Source: CAZTDU01 sp050248795 (GTDB lineage Bacteria; Pseudomonadota; Gammaproteobacteria; Burkholderiales; SG8-39). Taken from it: a stretch of DNA of 46,750 nucleotides. How positions within the stretch are numbered: the stretch's first letter is position 1; each line of letters starts with the position of its first letter. Shown here piece by piece: positions 6,691 to 14,816 of this stretch. The stretch lies in contig JBFWRS010000028.1 in assembly GCA_050248795.1 (NCBI GenBank), positions 1 through 46,750 of the forward strand. The letters run 5' to 3'. The notes below the pieces were generated by a model that saw nothing but the letters and a program-made list of their open reading frames with translations, was not told the DNA's origin and searched no databases. The position numbers and the translations under genes are program-made.

Positions 6691-7572
6691 ATGGCTGAAC
6701 AGATCGTCAGCGAACGCGATATCCGGGCCTACGACAGCGACGGCGCGGTGTGCCTGCGCAGCGCGTTCGCGCCCGAGTGGATCGCGCTGGTGCGCGAGGG
6801 CATCGCGCGCGAGCTGGCGTCGCCCGGCCCCGGCTTCGTCGAACAGGCGCGAGGGCTGCCAGGGCGCTTCGTCACCGACTACTGCGCGGCGCAGCAGGTG
6901 CCCGAGCTGCAGGATTTCGTTGCCAACTCGCCCGCGGCGCAGATCGTCGCTCGCATCATGGGCGCGCAGCGTGCCGGCTTCCTGATGGACGTGCTGTGGG
7001 TCAAGGAGCCCGGCACCAGCAAGCCCACCGCGTGGCACCAGGACCAGCCGTACTTCGCCGTGGACGGCAGGCAGATGTGCTCGATCTGGCTGCCGGTGGA
7101 CCCGGTGCCGCAGGACGTGAGCCTGCGCTTCCTCAAGGGCTCGCATCGCTGGAACCGCTGGTTCCGGCCGCAGCTCACCAGCGGCAAGGAGCTGTACGCG
7201 TTCGACGACCCGGGCTCCATGTGGGAGACGATCCCCGACTTCGACGCCGAGTTGGACCGCCACGAGGTGCTCAGATGGGCGCTGGAGCCGGGCGACTGCC
7301 TGGTGTTCCATGCGCTCACCGTGCACGGCGCGCCGGGCAACCTGCAACCGGGCAATCGCCGCCGCGTGCTGACCACGGTGTGGTTCGGCGACGATGCCAC
7401 CTGGGGCGTGCGGCCTTCGCCGCCGCGGCCGAAGTTCGAAGGCCGTGGGCTGGAACCCGGCGCGGCGCTCGAATCGCCACTGTTTCCGCGGCTGTGGCCG
7501 CGCGCCGCCGATCCTGCTGCCGCGGTGGCGGCGCGCTTCGGCCGCGGCAGCGCGTTGCGCTTCTCCATCTGA
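6691..7572 (+). CDS. Phytanoyl-CoA dioxygenase (PhyH) family protein
   Basis: A 293-residue cytoplasmic Fe(II)/2-oxoglutarate oxygenase. The iron site is H116-Q-D118 (TAWHQDQPYF) with distal H212 (TVHGAPGN), and arginines 223-225 follow where 2-oxoglutarate is held. FLKGSHRW is a typical PhyH 'pGSH' segment. PhyH members hydroxylate acyl-CoAs, natural-product intermediates or small acids, so substrate cannot be named from sequence. It is the first gene of a three-gene operon with a PLP enzyme (11-base gap) and a flavin-dependent oxidoreductase. Confidence 0.85.
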   Translation: MAEQIVSERDIRAYDSDGAVCLRSAFAPEWIALVREGIARELASPGPGFVEQARGLPGRFVTDYCAAQQVPELQDFVANSPAAQIVARIMGAQRAGFLMDVLWVKEPGTSKPTAWHQDQPYFAVDGRQMCSIWLPVDPVPQDVSLRFLKGSHRWNRWFRPQLTSGKELYAFDDPGSMWETIPDFDAELDRHEVLRWALEPGDCLVFHALTVHGAPGNLQPGNRRRVLTTVWFGDDATWGVRPSPPRPKFEGRGLEPGAALESPLFPRLWPRAADPAAAVAARFGRGSALRFSI

Positions 7573-7583
7573 GGCGCGCTCGC

Positions 7584-8831
7584 ATGGCCACGCCACGCGC
7601 GCTGCGCTGCATCCGTTGCGCGAAACTTTTCGCGCTGACGGCCGGCGCGCGCGGCTGCGATGCCTGCGAAGCCGCCGGCATCGGCGCCAACCTGACGGTG
7701 GACTACGGCGAACGCGCCGCGCTACGCCGCGATGCGATTCCCGCCTTGCCGCGTTCGATGTGGCGCTACGAAGCCCTTCTGCCCGCGGCGGCTGCCGAAG
7801 CGGTGACGCTGGGCGAGGGCGCAACGCCCCTGGTTGATGCGGAAAAGCTCGGCCTGGGCGCGCTGTGGCTGAAGGACGAGAGCCGCAACCCGACCTGGTC
7901 GTTCAAGGATCGCCTCGCGTCCGCGTCGGTGACCATGGCGAAGAAGCTCGGCGCGCGCGTGATCGCGTCCAGTTCGTCCGGCAACGCCGGTGCCGCCACC
8001 GCGGCGTATGCGGCGCGCGCCGGGCTGCCCTGCGTGGTGGTCACCTACCGCGGTGCCGCCGGCCCGATGGTGACGCAGATGCGCGCGTACGGCGCGCTGC
8101 TGCTCGAAGTGCCGACGCCGGAAGACCGCTGGCGCGTGCTGTCGGCGGCAGTGGCGCAGTACCGCTGGTGGCCCACGTCGGTGTACTACGGCCCGGCGGT
8201 GGGCAGCAATCCCTGGGGCATCGAAGGCTACAAGACGATTGCCTACGAGATCGCCGAGAGCCTCGGCTGGCGCGCGCCGGACTGGTGCGCGATTCCCGTG
8301 TGCTACGGCGATTCGCTGTACGGCATATGGCGCGGCTTCGAGGAAATGCGTGCCATGGGCTGGATCGATCGCGTGCCGCGCTTCGTCGCCGCGGAGATTT
8401 CCGGTTCGCTCGCCGAAGCGATGCGCGACGGCCTCGAGCAACCGCCGGCGCTGCCGGATCAGGCCGACACCATCGCCGGTTCGATCCGCACCGTGCAGGC
8501 CACGCACCAGAGCGTGGCCGCGCTGCGCGCCGCGGGTGGCCACGCGCTGCGCATCAGCGACGAGGACATGCTCGCGTGGCAGGAGCGGCTTGCCCGCAGC
8601 ACAGGCGTTTGGGCCGAACCCGCCGCGGCGGCGACGCTGCCGGCGATCGCGCGGTTGCGCGAACAGGGCGTCATTGCGGAAAAGGAAACGGTGGTTTCCC
8701 TGCTCACCGCGGGCGGCCTGAAGGACCCGCAGAGCACCGACACCCGCCTGCCGCCGGCGCCGTTCGTCACCGGCGGCGCCGAAGACGCGCTGCGCGCACT
8801 GAAGGAGGCGTATGGCTTCGAGCCCGACTGA
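7584..8831 (+). CDS. Threonine-synthase-like PLP-dependent enzyme
   Basis: A 415-residue fold-type II PLP protein. A zinc-ribbon-like N-terminus has C9-x2-C12 and C25-x2-C28, as in archaeal/plant-type threonine synthases. TLGEGATPL is the conserved entry to the active site. The PLP lysine is K108 in WSFKDR, and SSSSGNAGAA is the phosphate-binding loop. Relatives include threonine synthase, threonine dehydratase and diaminopropionate ammonia-lyase. Its operon with a dioxygenase and a flavin oxidoreductase, rather than with homoserine kinase genes, suggests beta-elimination or replacement on a specialised substrate. The next gene begins inside its 3' end (20-base overlap). Confidence 0.8.
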   Translation: MATPRALRCIRCAKLFALTAGARGCDACEAAGIGANLTVDYGERAALRRDAIPALPRSMWRYEALLPAAAAEAVTLGEGATPLVDAEKLGLGALWLKDESRNPTWSFKDRLASASVTMAKKLGARVIASSSSGNAGAATAAYAARAGLPCVVVTYRGAAGPMVTQMRAYGALLLEVPTPEDRWRVLSAAVAQYRWWPTSVYYGPAVGSNPWGIEGYKTIAYEIAESLGWRAPDWCAIPVCYGDSLYGIWRGFEEMRAMGWIDRVPRFVAAEISGSLAEAMRDGLEQPPALPDQADTIAGSIRTVQATHQSVAALRAAGGHALRISDEDMLAWQERLARSTGVWAEPAAAATLPAIARLREQGVIAEKETVVSLLTAGGLKDPQSTDTRLPPAPFVTGGAEDALRALKEAYGFEPD

Positions 8832-9819
8832 GCCGCGCGGCACGCTGGGCGTCGCGTTCGACGGCCGCGTGCCGATCAGGGAACTCGCCGAGCAGGCACG
8901 CGCCGCCGAGGCCGCGGGTGCGCAAACGCTGTGGGTGGCGTCGCACCTGTTCCTGCGCGATCCGATCGCATCCGCCGGCGCGGTGCTCGCCGCCACGCAG
9001 CGCGCGAAGGTGGCGCTGATGGCGATGAGCCCGTATGCGATGCACCCCGTGGCGATCGCGATGAGCGTGGCGGCGCTCGAGGAACAGTTCCCTGGGCGCG
9101 TGATGCTGTGCCTGGGCGCGGGCGCGCCCGGCGACCTCGCCGCGGCGGGCATAGAGCGGCCGCGGCCGCTGGCCACTTTGCGCGAATCGCTGGTGCTGTG
9201 CCGCGCGCTGCTCGCCGGCGACACCGCGGATCACCAGGGCGAGGTGTTCCGCGTGCAGGGTCGCCGGCTGCCGAACCCCGCGCCGGGCGTGCCGATCCTG
9301 CTTGCCGCCACCGGGCCGCAGATGCTGGAGCTCGCCGGCAGCGAGGCCGACGGCGCGCTGGTGTCGGCTGCGACCTGCACCGGCTTCATCCGCTGGTGCG
9401 CGGAACACGTCGCGCGCGGCGCGGCCGGGCGGCGTGCGCCCGGCCGCTGCCGCACCATGGCAGTGGTGTATACGCGCATCGCGGACGACGAGCGCGCGGC
9501 GCTGGACGGCATACGCCGCACCATGGGCTTCATCCTGCGCGGCCCGCACCACGCGAGGAACGTCGAGCTGGCAGGCACGCGCCTGGACCAGGCGGCGCTG
9601 TGGAACGCCTATCGCGACGAAGACTGGGCGGGAGTCGATCGCCTGGTCACCGACGACGTGGTGCGCAGCCATGCCGCCGCCGGCACGCCGGCGCAGGTGG
9701 CGGCGCGCTATGCCGAGTACCTCGGCCTGGGGCTGGACGAAGTCATCGTCGGCGGCATCGACGACCGCCCCGGCATCGAGCGCGCGCTGGCGGCGGCGCG
9801 CGCGGGCCGCGCTACTTGA
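8812..9819 (+). CDS. LLM-class (luciferase-like) flavin/F420-type oxidoreductase
   Basis: A 335-residue TIM-barrel protein of the bacterial luciferase-like family: RELAEQARAAEAAGAQTLWVASHL near the N-terminus, ALEEQFPGRVMLCLGAGAP for the cofactor-binding strand, and PGVPILLAATGPQMLELAG for the later loop. The methylene-tetrahydromethanopterin-reductase-like layout leaves FMN or F420 open. ATG 8812 follows GAAGGAGG and overlaps the upstream gene, so translation is coupled. The stop overlaps by 8 bases the 3' end of a convergent gene of the same family. Confidence 0.8.
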   Translation: MASSPTEPRGTLGVAFDGRVPIRELAEQARAAEAAGAQTLWVASHLFLRDPIASAGAVLAATQRAKVALMAMSPYAMHPVAIAMSVAALEEQFPGRVMLCLGAGAPGDLAAAGIERPRPLATLRESLVLCRALLAGDTADHQGEVFRVQGRRLPNPAPGVPILLAATGPQMLELAGSEADGALVSAATCTGFIRWCAEHVARGAAGRRAPGRCRTMAVVYTRIADDERAALDGIRRTMGFILRGPHHARNVELAGTRLDQAALWNAYRDEDWAGVDRLVTDDVVRSHAAAGTPAQVAARYAEYLGLGLDEVIVGGIDDRPGIERALAAARAGRAT

Positions 9820-10822
9820 GGTTCGGGATCACGTCCTCGGCGAAGATCTGCATCTGCTCTATGAGGTCGGGCACCGAGCTGGCGGCGAAGTACAGGCCCA
9901 GCAGGTGCGTGACCCCGGCTTCGCGGTAGGCGTTCGCGCGGTCGATGACTTCAGAGGGCGTGCCGACCAGGTTGACGTCCACCATGCTCATGCTCGCCGA
10001 CTGGTCCTTCAGCGTCGACTTGCGCAGCGACACCAGGTGCTTGTGCATCTGGCTCTTCTCGAAATCCGCCAGCGCCTTGGCGCGGTCGCGGTTCACGCGC
10101 ACGATGAACTGCGGCGCGACTTCGATCGCGCGCCAGTCGCGGCCGGCCTCGTCGCACAGCCGCTTCATCAGCGCCACGCCTTCCTTCACCTTGTCCAGGT
10201 GCACCGCGGCCGGCAGCCAGCCGTCGGCGTATTTCACCGCGCGGCGGATGTTGTTCGGGTTGTTGCCGCCGATCAGGATCGGCAGCTTCTTCTGCAGCGG
10301 CTTGGGATACAGCTCGACGTCGCGATAGCGGTAGAACTTGCCGTCGAAAGACGAGACGCGCTCGGAAAAGAGCTTGTTGAGCGCCTGCACGCCTTCCTCG
10401 ACGATGTCGCCGCGCGCCAGCGGCGAATCCGGCTGCACCGCGTCGAACTCCTCGCGGTACGCGCCGATGCCGACGCCGACTTCCAGCCTGCCGCCGGAAA
10501 AATGGTCCAGCGTGACGAGCTGCTTGGCCACCGCGACGATGTCGCGGCGCATCGGCAGCACCAGGATGCCGGTGCCGAAGCGCAGCGTCTTCGTGATGCC
10601 GGCAAGGTAGGCGTAGGTCACCAGCGGTTCCCAGAAGCGCGGCGGCACCGGGAATTCCGCGCGCACGTAGTGCTGCGTGGTCATGTGGTCGTTGCCCCAC
10701 ACCGAGTGGTAGCCGAAGCGCTCGGCGGCGAGCGCGATCTCGGCGACGCGCTCCGGGTCGGAGAACGGGATCGGATAGGTAAGGCCCTCCATTCCGGTGG
10801 GCAGCCCGGCACTGACGCGCAT
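9812..10822 (-). CDS. LLM-class flavin-dependent oxidoreductase
   Basis: A 336-residue luciferase-like TIM barrel. Recognisable parts are VAEIALAAERFGYHSVWGNDHM, TLDHFSGGRLEVGVGIGAYREEF (cofactor-binding strand) and LPILIGGNNPNNIRRAVKYADGW. ATG 10822 is preceded by AAAGGAG at good spacing. It lies 23 bases after hyuB on the same strand and is probably the third gene of that operon. Combined with hydantoinase-type subunits, it could oxidise a ring or amide substrate before or after hydrolysis; that link is inference. It is clearly diverged from the 8812 family member that faces it. Confidence 0.82.
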   Translation of the reverse strand: MRVSAGLPTGMEGLTYPIPFSDPERVAEIALAAERFGYHSVWGNDHMTTQHYVRAEFPVPPRFWEPLVTYAYLAGITKTLRFGTGILVLPMRRDIVAVAKQLVTLDHFSGGRLEVGVGIGAYREEFDAVQPDSPLARGDIVEEGVQALNKLFSERVSSFDGKFYRYRDVELYPKPLQKKLPILIGGNNPNNIRRAVKYADGWLPAAVHLDKVKEGVALMKRLCDEAGRDWRAIEVAPQFIVRVNRDRAKALADFEKSQMHKHLVSLRKSTLKDQSASMSMVDVNLVGTPSEVIDRANAYREAGVTHLLGLYFAASSVPDLIEQMQIFAEDVIPNLK

Positions 10823-10845
10823 CGATGTCTCCTTTGTGGGGTGGA

Positions 10846-12594
10846 TCAGGCCGCGCGCCCGCGGCGCACGGCGGTCTGCTTCGGTTCGACGTTGCCGGCG
10901 GCGTCCAGCGCCACGCCGTAGTCGCGCTCGGCGGCCTCGGGCGAGACGAGTCCCGCGCGCACGTCCTCGGCGACCAGCGTGGCATCGCGCTCGAACGGGT
11001 CGCCGAGGCCGCCGCCGCCCGGCGCCTCGAAGACGAAGGACTCGCCGGCGGGAATGGTCTGCTGGCCCTTGCCGCGCAGCGCGCCGCCGCTGCCCAGTCG
11101 CACCACGCCGCGCGCGCCGTCGCCGCCGCCGTCGCGGCCGCGCGCCGGATAGAGGACGCGATCGTAGTTCGCGCTGACGATGTACGGCGCCTGGTCCAGG
11201 TGCACCGCCTCCATCACCTGGCCCAGGCCGCCGCGGTGGCGGCCCGGGCCGCCGGAATCCATGCGGTATTCCTTGCGCGTGATCAGCAGCGGCGACAGCG
11301 CCTCGGTGATCTCCACCGGGCAGTTCTTCACGCCGCTGGGGAACGCGGTCGCCGACAGGCCGTCCTTGCCGGGGCGCGCGCCGGTGCCGCCGGAATGAAA
11401 GCTCATGACATTGAACGGCTGCGACTTCGCCACCAGCGCCGCGTCCGCTTCGACGCGGCTGTCGCCGCCCATGGCGATCAGGTTCCACAGGCAGGACGTG
11501 CCCTCGGCCGGCACGGCGTCGGGCAGCGCCTGCGCGAGGCAGCCGAACATCAGGTCGGGCAAGAGCTGCCCGGTGACATGCCGCGTCGACACCGGCGCGG
11601 GGTGCACCGCGTTCAGGATGCAGCCTTCGGGTGCGCGGATGCGGATCACCGACAGCGAACCTTCGTTGTTCGGCACCTGCGGCGCGACGATGCACTTGAT
11701 GCCGAAGCTCGAGTACGCCTCGGTGTAGCACAGCGGCACGTTGATGCCGAAGGAGGACACGCCCGAGGTGCCCGTCATGTCGACGTCGATGCCGTCCGCG
11801 GATACGGTCATGGTGGCAACGAGCTTGACCGGCTCATCGTAGCCGTCCACGGTCATCTCGCTGCGGTAGGTGCCGGGGCGCACGCGGCGGATCGCCTCGA
11901 GGCTCGCCTCGCGCGAGCGTTCGAGGATGTGCGCGGCGAGCGCGTCCAGCGTGTCGATGCCGAATTCGTCCATCGTCGCCACCAGCCTGCGACCGCCGAC
12001 CTTGTTGCACGCGGACAGCGAAAAAAGGTCGCCTATCACCTGGTCGGGCTCGCGCACGTTCTCGCGGATGATCGTGAGCGCGGTTTCGTCCACCTTGCCC
12101 GCGCGCGCGAAGTGCATCAGCGGGATGTAGATGCCCTCCTCGTACACCTGGCGCGAATCCGGGCCCATGCCGCGGCCGCCGACGTCCACCATGTGGCTGG
12201 TGGATGCGAACAGGCCCACCAGCCGGCCCTTGCGGAAGGTCGGCGTGACGAAGGTGAAGTCGTGCAGGTGGCCGGTGCCCTTCCACGGGTCGTTGGTGAA
12301 GAACACGTCGCCGTCCTGCATGGTTTCGGCGGGAAACTTCGCCAGGAAGTGGCGCACCGCGCGCGCCATCGCGTTGACGTGGCCGGGCGTGCCGGTGACC
12401 GCCTGCGCCAGCATGTTGCCGGCGGCGTCGAACACGCCGGCGGAGACGTCGCCCGCCTCGCGGGTCGAGGTGGAAAACCCGGTGCGGATCAGCGTCGTGG
12501 ACTGCTCCTCGGTGACCGCGATCAGGCGATCCCACATCACCTGCATCTGGATCAGCGACAGCGAAGCGAGCGTGCGGTCGGTGACGGCCTTCAT
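10846..12594 (-). CDS. hyuB: Hydantoinase B / oxoprolinase B-type subunit
   Basis: A 582-residue protein with the HyuB family landmarks: QMQVMWDRLIAVTEEQS at the start, TREAGDVSAGVFDA, GDVFFTNDPWKGTGHLHD, SHMVDVGGRG and, near the C-terminus, RMDSGGPGRHRGGLGQVMEA. With HyuA it forms ATP-dependent amidohydrolases such as N-methylhydantoinase and 5-oxoprolinase, or acetone/acetophenone carboxylase-like enzymes. GGAGA precedes ATG 12594, which overlaps the hyuA stop (ATGA). Full length; substrate not predictable from sequence alone. Confidence 0.88.
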   Translation of the reverse strand: MKAVTDRTLASLSLIQMQVMWDRLIAVTEEQSTTLIRTGFSTSTREAGDVSAGVFDAAGNMLAQAVTGTPGHVNAMARAVRHFLAKFPAETMQDGDVFFTNDPWKGTGHLHDFTFVTPTFRKGRLVGLFASTSHMVDVGGRGMGPDSRQVYEEGIYIPLMHFARAGKVDETALTIIRENVREPDQVIGDLFSLSACNKVGGRRLVATMDEFGIDTLDALAAHILERSREASLEAIRRVRPGTYRSEMTVDGYDEPVKLVATMTVSADGIDVDMTGTSGVSSFGINVPLCYTEAYSSFGIKCIVAPQVPNNEGSLSVIRIRAPEGCILNAVHPAPVSTRHVTGQLLPDLMFGCLAQALPDAVPAEGTSCLWNLIAMGGDSRVEADAALVAKSQPFNVMSFHSGGTGARPGKDGLSATAFPSGVKNCPVEITEALSPLLITRKEYRMDSGGPGRHRGGLGQVMEAVHLDQAPYIVSANYDRVLYPARGRDGGGDGARGVVRLGSGGALRGKGQQTIPAGESFVFEAPGGGGLGDPFERDATLVAEDVRAGLVSPEAAERDYGVALDAAGNVEPKQTAVRRGRAA

Positions 12595-14687
12595 CGGGTC
12601 TCCTTTCTTTCCAGCACCAGGTTGCCGAGCGCATCGACCGCGACGCGAAAGGCCGCGCCCACCAGCGTCGAGGTCTCGTCCTCGGCGATGACCGCCGGGC
12701 CATCGAGCACGGTGCCCGGTGCAAGGTCGAAGCGCCAGTATAGGGGGACAGGCACGCGCTCGCCCGAGGCCGGATCGAACATCTGCCGTTCGCCGGCGGG
12801 CGTGGCCGCGCGCGCGGCGGGCTGCGGCGGGCGCGGGCTCACCGGCGGCGCCGCGGCGGCGAGGCGCAGCGCCCAGCTCATCACGTCCACGTCCATGCCC
12901 GGGATGGTGATGCCGAACACCTTCTCGTACTCCGCCTCGAACAGGCGCTTCAGCAGTGCCGGCGCGTCGGCGCCGAAGGCATCGGCGGGCAGCGCCACCG
13001 TGAGGTCGTGTCCCTGGCCGCGGTAGCGCATGTCCGCGGTCCAGGCTTCCACCAGCGCGCCCTGCGCGTCGCCGCGGCGCACGAACGCGGTGGCCTCGTC
13101 GCGCATCGCACCGCGCATCGCTGCCACCGCCGGCGCGTCGAACGACGCGTCCAGCGGCGTGTAGCGGGTGCGCACGGTTTCGAACGCCACCGGCGCGAGC
13201 AGGAAGCCGACCGCCGAGCCGACGCCGGCGCCGGACGGGATCAGCACGCGATCCATGCCCAGCTTGTCGGCAAGGCGCGCCGCATGCAGCGGCGCCGCGC
13301 CGCCGAACGCGATCATGGTGCGGCCGGCGAGTTCCTTGCCGCGCTCCACCGCATGCACGCGCGCGGCGTTCGCCATGTTCTCCTCGACCACCTCGGCGAT
13401 GCCGAAGGCGCCCTGCTCGGCGGAAAATCCCAGGGCCTTGCCGAGGCCGGCCTCGATCGCGCGCGCCGCGGCCTGCGCATCCAGCCGTATCGTGCCGCCG
13501 GCAAAGCGATCCGGATCGATGGCGCCGAGCACCACGTCGGCATCGGTCACCGTGGGCGCCGTGCCGCCGCGGCCGTAGCACGCCGGCCCCGGCTCGGAGC
13601 CCGCGCTCTCCGGGCCGACCTGGATGCGCCGCATGGCGTCAGCCTGCGCGATCGAGCCGCCGCCGGCGCCGATCTCGACCATCTCCACCACCGGAATGCG
13701 CAGCGGCAGCCCGCTGCCCTTGAGGAAGCGGTACTGGCGCGCCACTTCGAAGGTGCGCGCGTACTGCGGCACGAAGTCGTCGATGAGGCAGATCTTCGCC
13801 GTGGTGCCGCCCATGTCGAAGGACAGCACCGCGTCATGGCCGCACTGCTCGGCGAGGCGCGACGCGAGGATCGCGCCGCCGGCCGGTCCGGATTCGACCA
13901 GCTTGATCGGGAACTGCCGCGCCGCTTCCAGCGTGCACAACCCGCCCGCGGAGGTAATGAGGAACACCGGGCAGGCGAGGCCGCGCGCCTGCAGCGCCTC
14001 GTTCAAGCGCCCGAGGTAGCCCGCCATCACCGGCTGCACGTAGGCGTTCGCCACCGCGGTGGACCAGCGTTCGTACTCGCGGATCTCGGGGCTCACATCC
14101 GACGAAAGCGTGATCCACAGTCCCGGCAGCAGCTTCGACAGCACCTCCCGCGCGCGCCGCTCGTGCGCGGGCGCGGCGTACGAATGCAGGAAGCCGATCG
14201 CCACCGATTCCACGCCCTCGGCCTCGAGCCGCGGCGCGAGCGCGGCGAGCGCCGCCTCGTCCAGCGGCCGCACCACGTTGCCGCGCGCGTCGACGCGCTC
14301 GGGCACCGGCAGTCGCAGCGTGCGCGGCACCAGCGGGGAGGGCTTGTCCATCTGGATGTCGTACTGCTCGAAGCGGTTCTCGAACGCCATCTCGATCGAG
14401 TCGCGAAAGCCCTCGGTGACCAGCATCGCGGTGCGCGCGCCCTTCCTTTCGATGATGGCGTTGGTGGCGAGCGTGGTGCCGTGGATCAGCGCGCCGACCT
14501 CCTGCGCAGCCACGCCGGCGCGCGCGAGGATGGTCTCGATGCCCGCGAGCACGCCGCGCTCGGGCGCCTGCGGCGTGGTGAGCACCTTGGCGCTGGTGCG
14601 CTGCGGCCCGTCGGGCAGCACGCGGTCCAGTGCAAGGTCGGTGAATGTGCCGCCGATGTCGACGGCGAGGCGGATCGTGGCTGTCAT
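12591..14687 (-). CDS. hyuA: Hydantoinase A / oxoprolinase A-type subunit
   Basis: A 698-residue protein of the ASKHA-fold HyuA family: RLAVDIGGTFTDLALD at the N-terminus (phosphate loop 1), HGTTLATNAIIERKGA, ESGPAGGAILASRLA, LSFDMGGTTAKICLID (phosphate loop 2) and VEIGAGGGSIAQAD. It supplies the ATP-using half of the two-subunit amidohydrolase. ATG 14687 begins directly at the conserved strand; a possible -10 box TATCTT lies about 45 bases upstream (14732-14737, minus strand). It is first in the hyuA-hyuB-LLM operon and divergent from the formate dehydrogenase gene. Confidence 0.9.
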   Translation of the reverse strand: MTATIRLAVDIGGTFTDLALDRVLPDGPQRTSAKVLTTPQAPERGVLAGIETILARAGVAAQEVGALIHGTTLATNAIIERKGARTAMLVTEGFRDSIEMAFENRFEQYDIQMDKPSPLVPRTLRLPVPERVDARGNVVRPLDEAALAALAPRLEAEGVESVAIGFLHSYAAPAHERRAREVLSKLLPGLWITLSSDVSPEIREYERWSTAVANAYVQPVMAGYLGRLNEALQARGLACPVFLITSAGGLCTLEAARQFPIKLVESGPAGGAILASRLAEQCGHDAVLSFDMGGTTAKICLIDDFVPQYARTFEVARQYRFLKGSGLPLRIPVVEMVEIGAGGGSIAQADAMRRIQVGPESAGSEPGPACYGRGGTAPTVTDADVVLGAIDPDRFAGGTIRLDAQAAARAIEAGLGKALGFSAEQGAFGIAEVVEENMANAARVHAVERGKELAGRTMIAFGGAAPLHAARLADKLGMDRVLIPSGAGVGSAVGFLLAPVAFETVRTRYTPLDASFDAPAVAAMRGAMRDEATAFVRRGDAQGALVEAWTADMRYRGQGHDLTVALPADAFGADAPALLKRLFEAEYEKVFGITIPGMDVDVMSWALRLAAAAPPVSPRPPQPAARAATPAGERQMFDPASGERVPVPLYWRFDLAPGTVLDGPAVIAEDETSTLVGAAFRVAVDALGNLVLERKETR

Positions 14688-14766
14688 CTGGCTCGGCGGG
14701 ACACGGCGGGACTCTTCGGCGCGGGCGGCCGAAGATAGCACGGCACGATGGCGTTGGAACGCGCGG

Positions 14767-14784
14767 GTTTGATGCGTGTCAAAC
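14767..14784. promoter_or_regulatory. Inverted repeat GTTTGA-N6-TCAAAC between divergent genes
   Basis: GTTTGA (14767-14772) and TCAAAC (14779-14784) form perfect 6-bp arms in the 129-base gap between hyuA and the formate dehydrogenase gene. It lies 33 bases before ATG 14817 and about 30 bases upstream of a candidate hyuA -10 box, a plausible place for a regulator of one or both operons. No regulator gene is adjacent. Confidence 0.45.
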
Positions 14785-14816
14785 TGCCGCCACCATACGG
14801 CTGGGAGACTGCGCGC

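Noticed and set aside
10825..13026. 733-codon plus-strand open frame antisense to hyuA/hyuB
   Set aside because: Shadow frame rich in H, R, A and V repeats; both minus-strand hydantoinase genes are full length.
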